DNA of 64,000 nt from Novosphingobium fluoreni. Its GTDB lineage: Bacteria; Pseudomonadota; Alphaproteobacteria; Sphingomonadales; Sphingomonadaceae. This document shows, piece by piece, positions 63,910-64,000 of the stretch (within the stretch, counting starts at the first letter, position 1; each line of letters starts with the position of its first letter). Location of the stretch: positions 124,001 to 188,000 of the forward strand of contig NZ_JACIDY010000007.1 in the NCBI RefSeq assembly GCF_014196615.1, written 5' to 3'. The notes under the pieces are model-generated. The model saw only the letters and a program-made list of their open reading frames with translations. It was not told where the DNA came from and did no database searches. Both the position numbers and the translations under genes were made by a program.

Positions 63910-64000
63910 ATGCGGTTCCGCCCCTTCGCGTTCTTCGTCCTCTTCGGCCTTGTCTCTCCCGGATCACTTCAAGCCCGTGATACGGCCCCTGCCGCGGATG
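63910..64000 (+). CDS. Start of a secreted protein (cut by window end)
   Basis: From ATG 63910 the frame is open to the window edge (30 codons) and begins with a signal peptide, MRFRPFAFFVLFGLVSPGSLQA, with a likely cut after QA. The rest lies outside, so the family cannot be named. Confidence 0.55.
   Translation, partial: MRFRPFAFFVLFGLVSPGSLQARDTAPAAD

Overview
The window is high-GC chromosomal core of an alphaproteobacterium, almost certainly a sphingomonad (order Sphingomonadales; Novosphingobium, Sphingobium or Sphingomonas type). The clues are the block dnaK-dnaJ / grpE-hrcA / rph-rdgB-hemW, a RpoH promoter of the alphaproteobacterial CTTG-N18-CTATAT type, an EcfG-type GGAAC-N16-CGTT promoter, a Vgr-related protein typical of sphingomonads, a PEP-CTERM protein, and a MutL with the alphaproteobacterial CNHGRP ending. 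I see no phage, insertion sequence, CRISPR array or rRNA. There is one tRNA, tRNA-Lys(CUU). Genes are densely packed and many neighbours overlap by 4 bases (ATGA or GTGA).

Layout: 1-7.3 kb is the heat-shock block (extensin-like protein, DnaJ, DnaK; GrpE, HrcA) with a PCu(A)C copper chaperone, a Vgr-related protein and a glycine-zipper lipoprotein. 7.3-15 kb holds RNase PH, RdgB, HemW, XerC, a DedA protein, GshB, YraN, RsmI and an LpoA-like lipoprotein. 15-18.6 kb holds ParE, a secreted protein of unknown function and a NYN-domain protein. 18.8-24.4 kb is an envelope-flavoured stretch: MoxR ATPase, subclass B3 metallo-beta-lactamase, CoxE/VWA protein, Amj-type lipid II flippase, NamZ-like muramidase and a DOMON-like protein. 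24.4-31.4 kb is metabolic: TyrS, PilZ, MFS exporter, CysK, dienelactone hydrolase, HisI, ComF and an NDUFAF5-like methyltransferase. 31.4-43.5 kb holds PPDK, GlyS, GlyQ, two TraB/GumN proteins, L25, Pth, a PEP-CTERM peptide, YchF and a DUF1206 protein. 43.6-47.6 kb has a two-gene, probably metal-related secreted/outer-membrane unit, a lipoprotein and MutL. 47.8-53.5 kb is the rod-shape operon mreB-mreC-mreD-mrdA-rodA, followed by tRNA-Lys. 53.8-55.1 kb has an exonuclease and an OsmC protein. 55.4-60.6 kb is a four-gene glycosyltransferase operon. 61-64 kb holds an S9 peptidase, PurC and the start of a secreted protein.

The best candidate for an undescribed system is the operon at 55396-60597. 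Four genes with 4-base overlaps encode (i) a sucrose/mannosylfructose-phosphate-synthase-like GT4 fused to a matching HAD sugar phosphatase, (ii) a MurG-like GT-B enzyme, (iii) a GT2 enzyme with a beta4GalT-like GYGGEDTDF motif and (iv) a second GT4 enzyme. No transporter or polymerase lies with them, so a soluble oligosaccharide or small glycoside is the simplest product. An FNR/FixK-type box (TTGAT-N4-GTCAA) lies just upstream, which suggests control by oxygen limitation.

Other points worth following up are a near-perfect sigma-54 promoter in front of the PEP-CTERM peptide, a B3 beta-lactamase gene embedded between moxR and its VWA partner, an Amj flippase in a proteobacterium, a probably leaderless heat-shock transcript for hrcA, and a plus-strand terminator with no visible gene in front of it (candidate small RNA) beside hisI.
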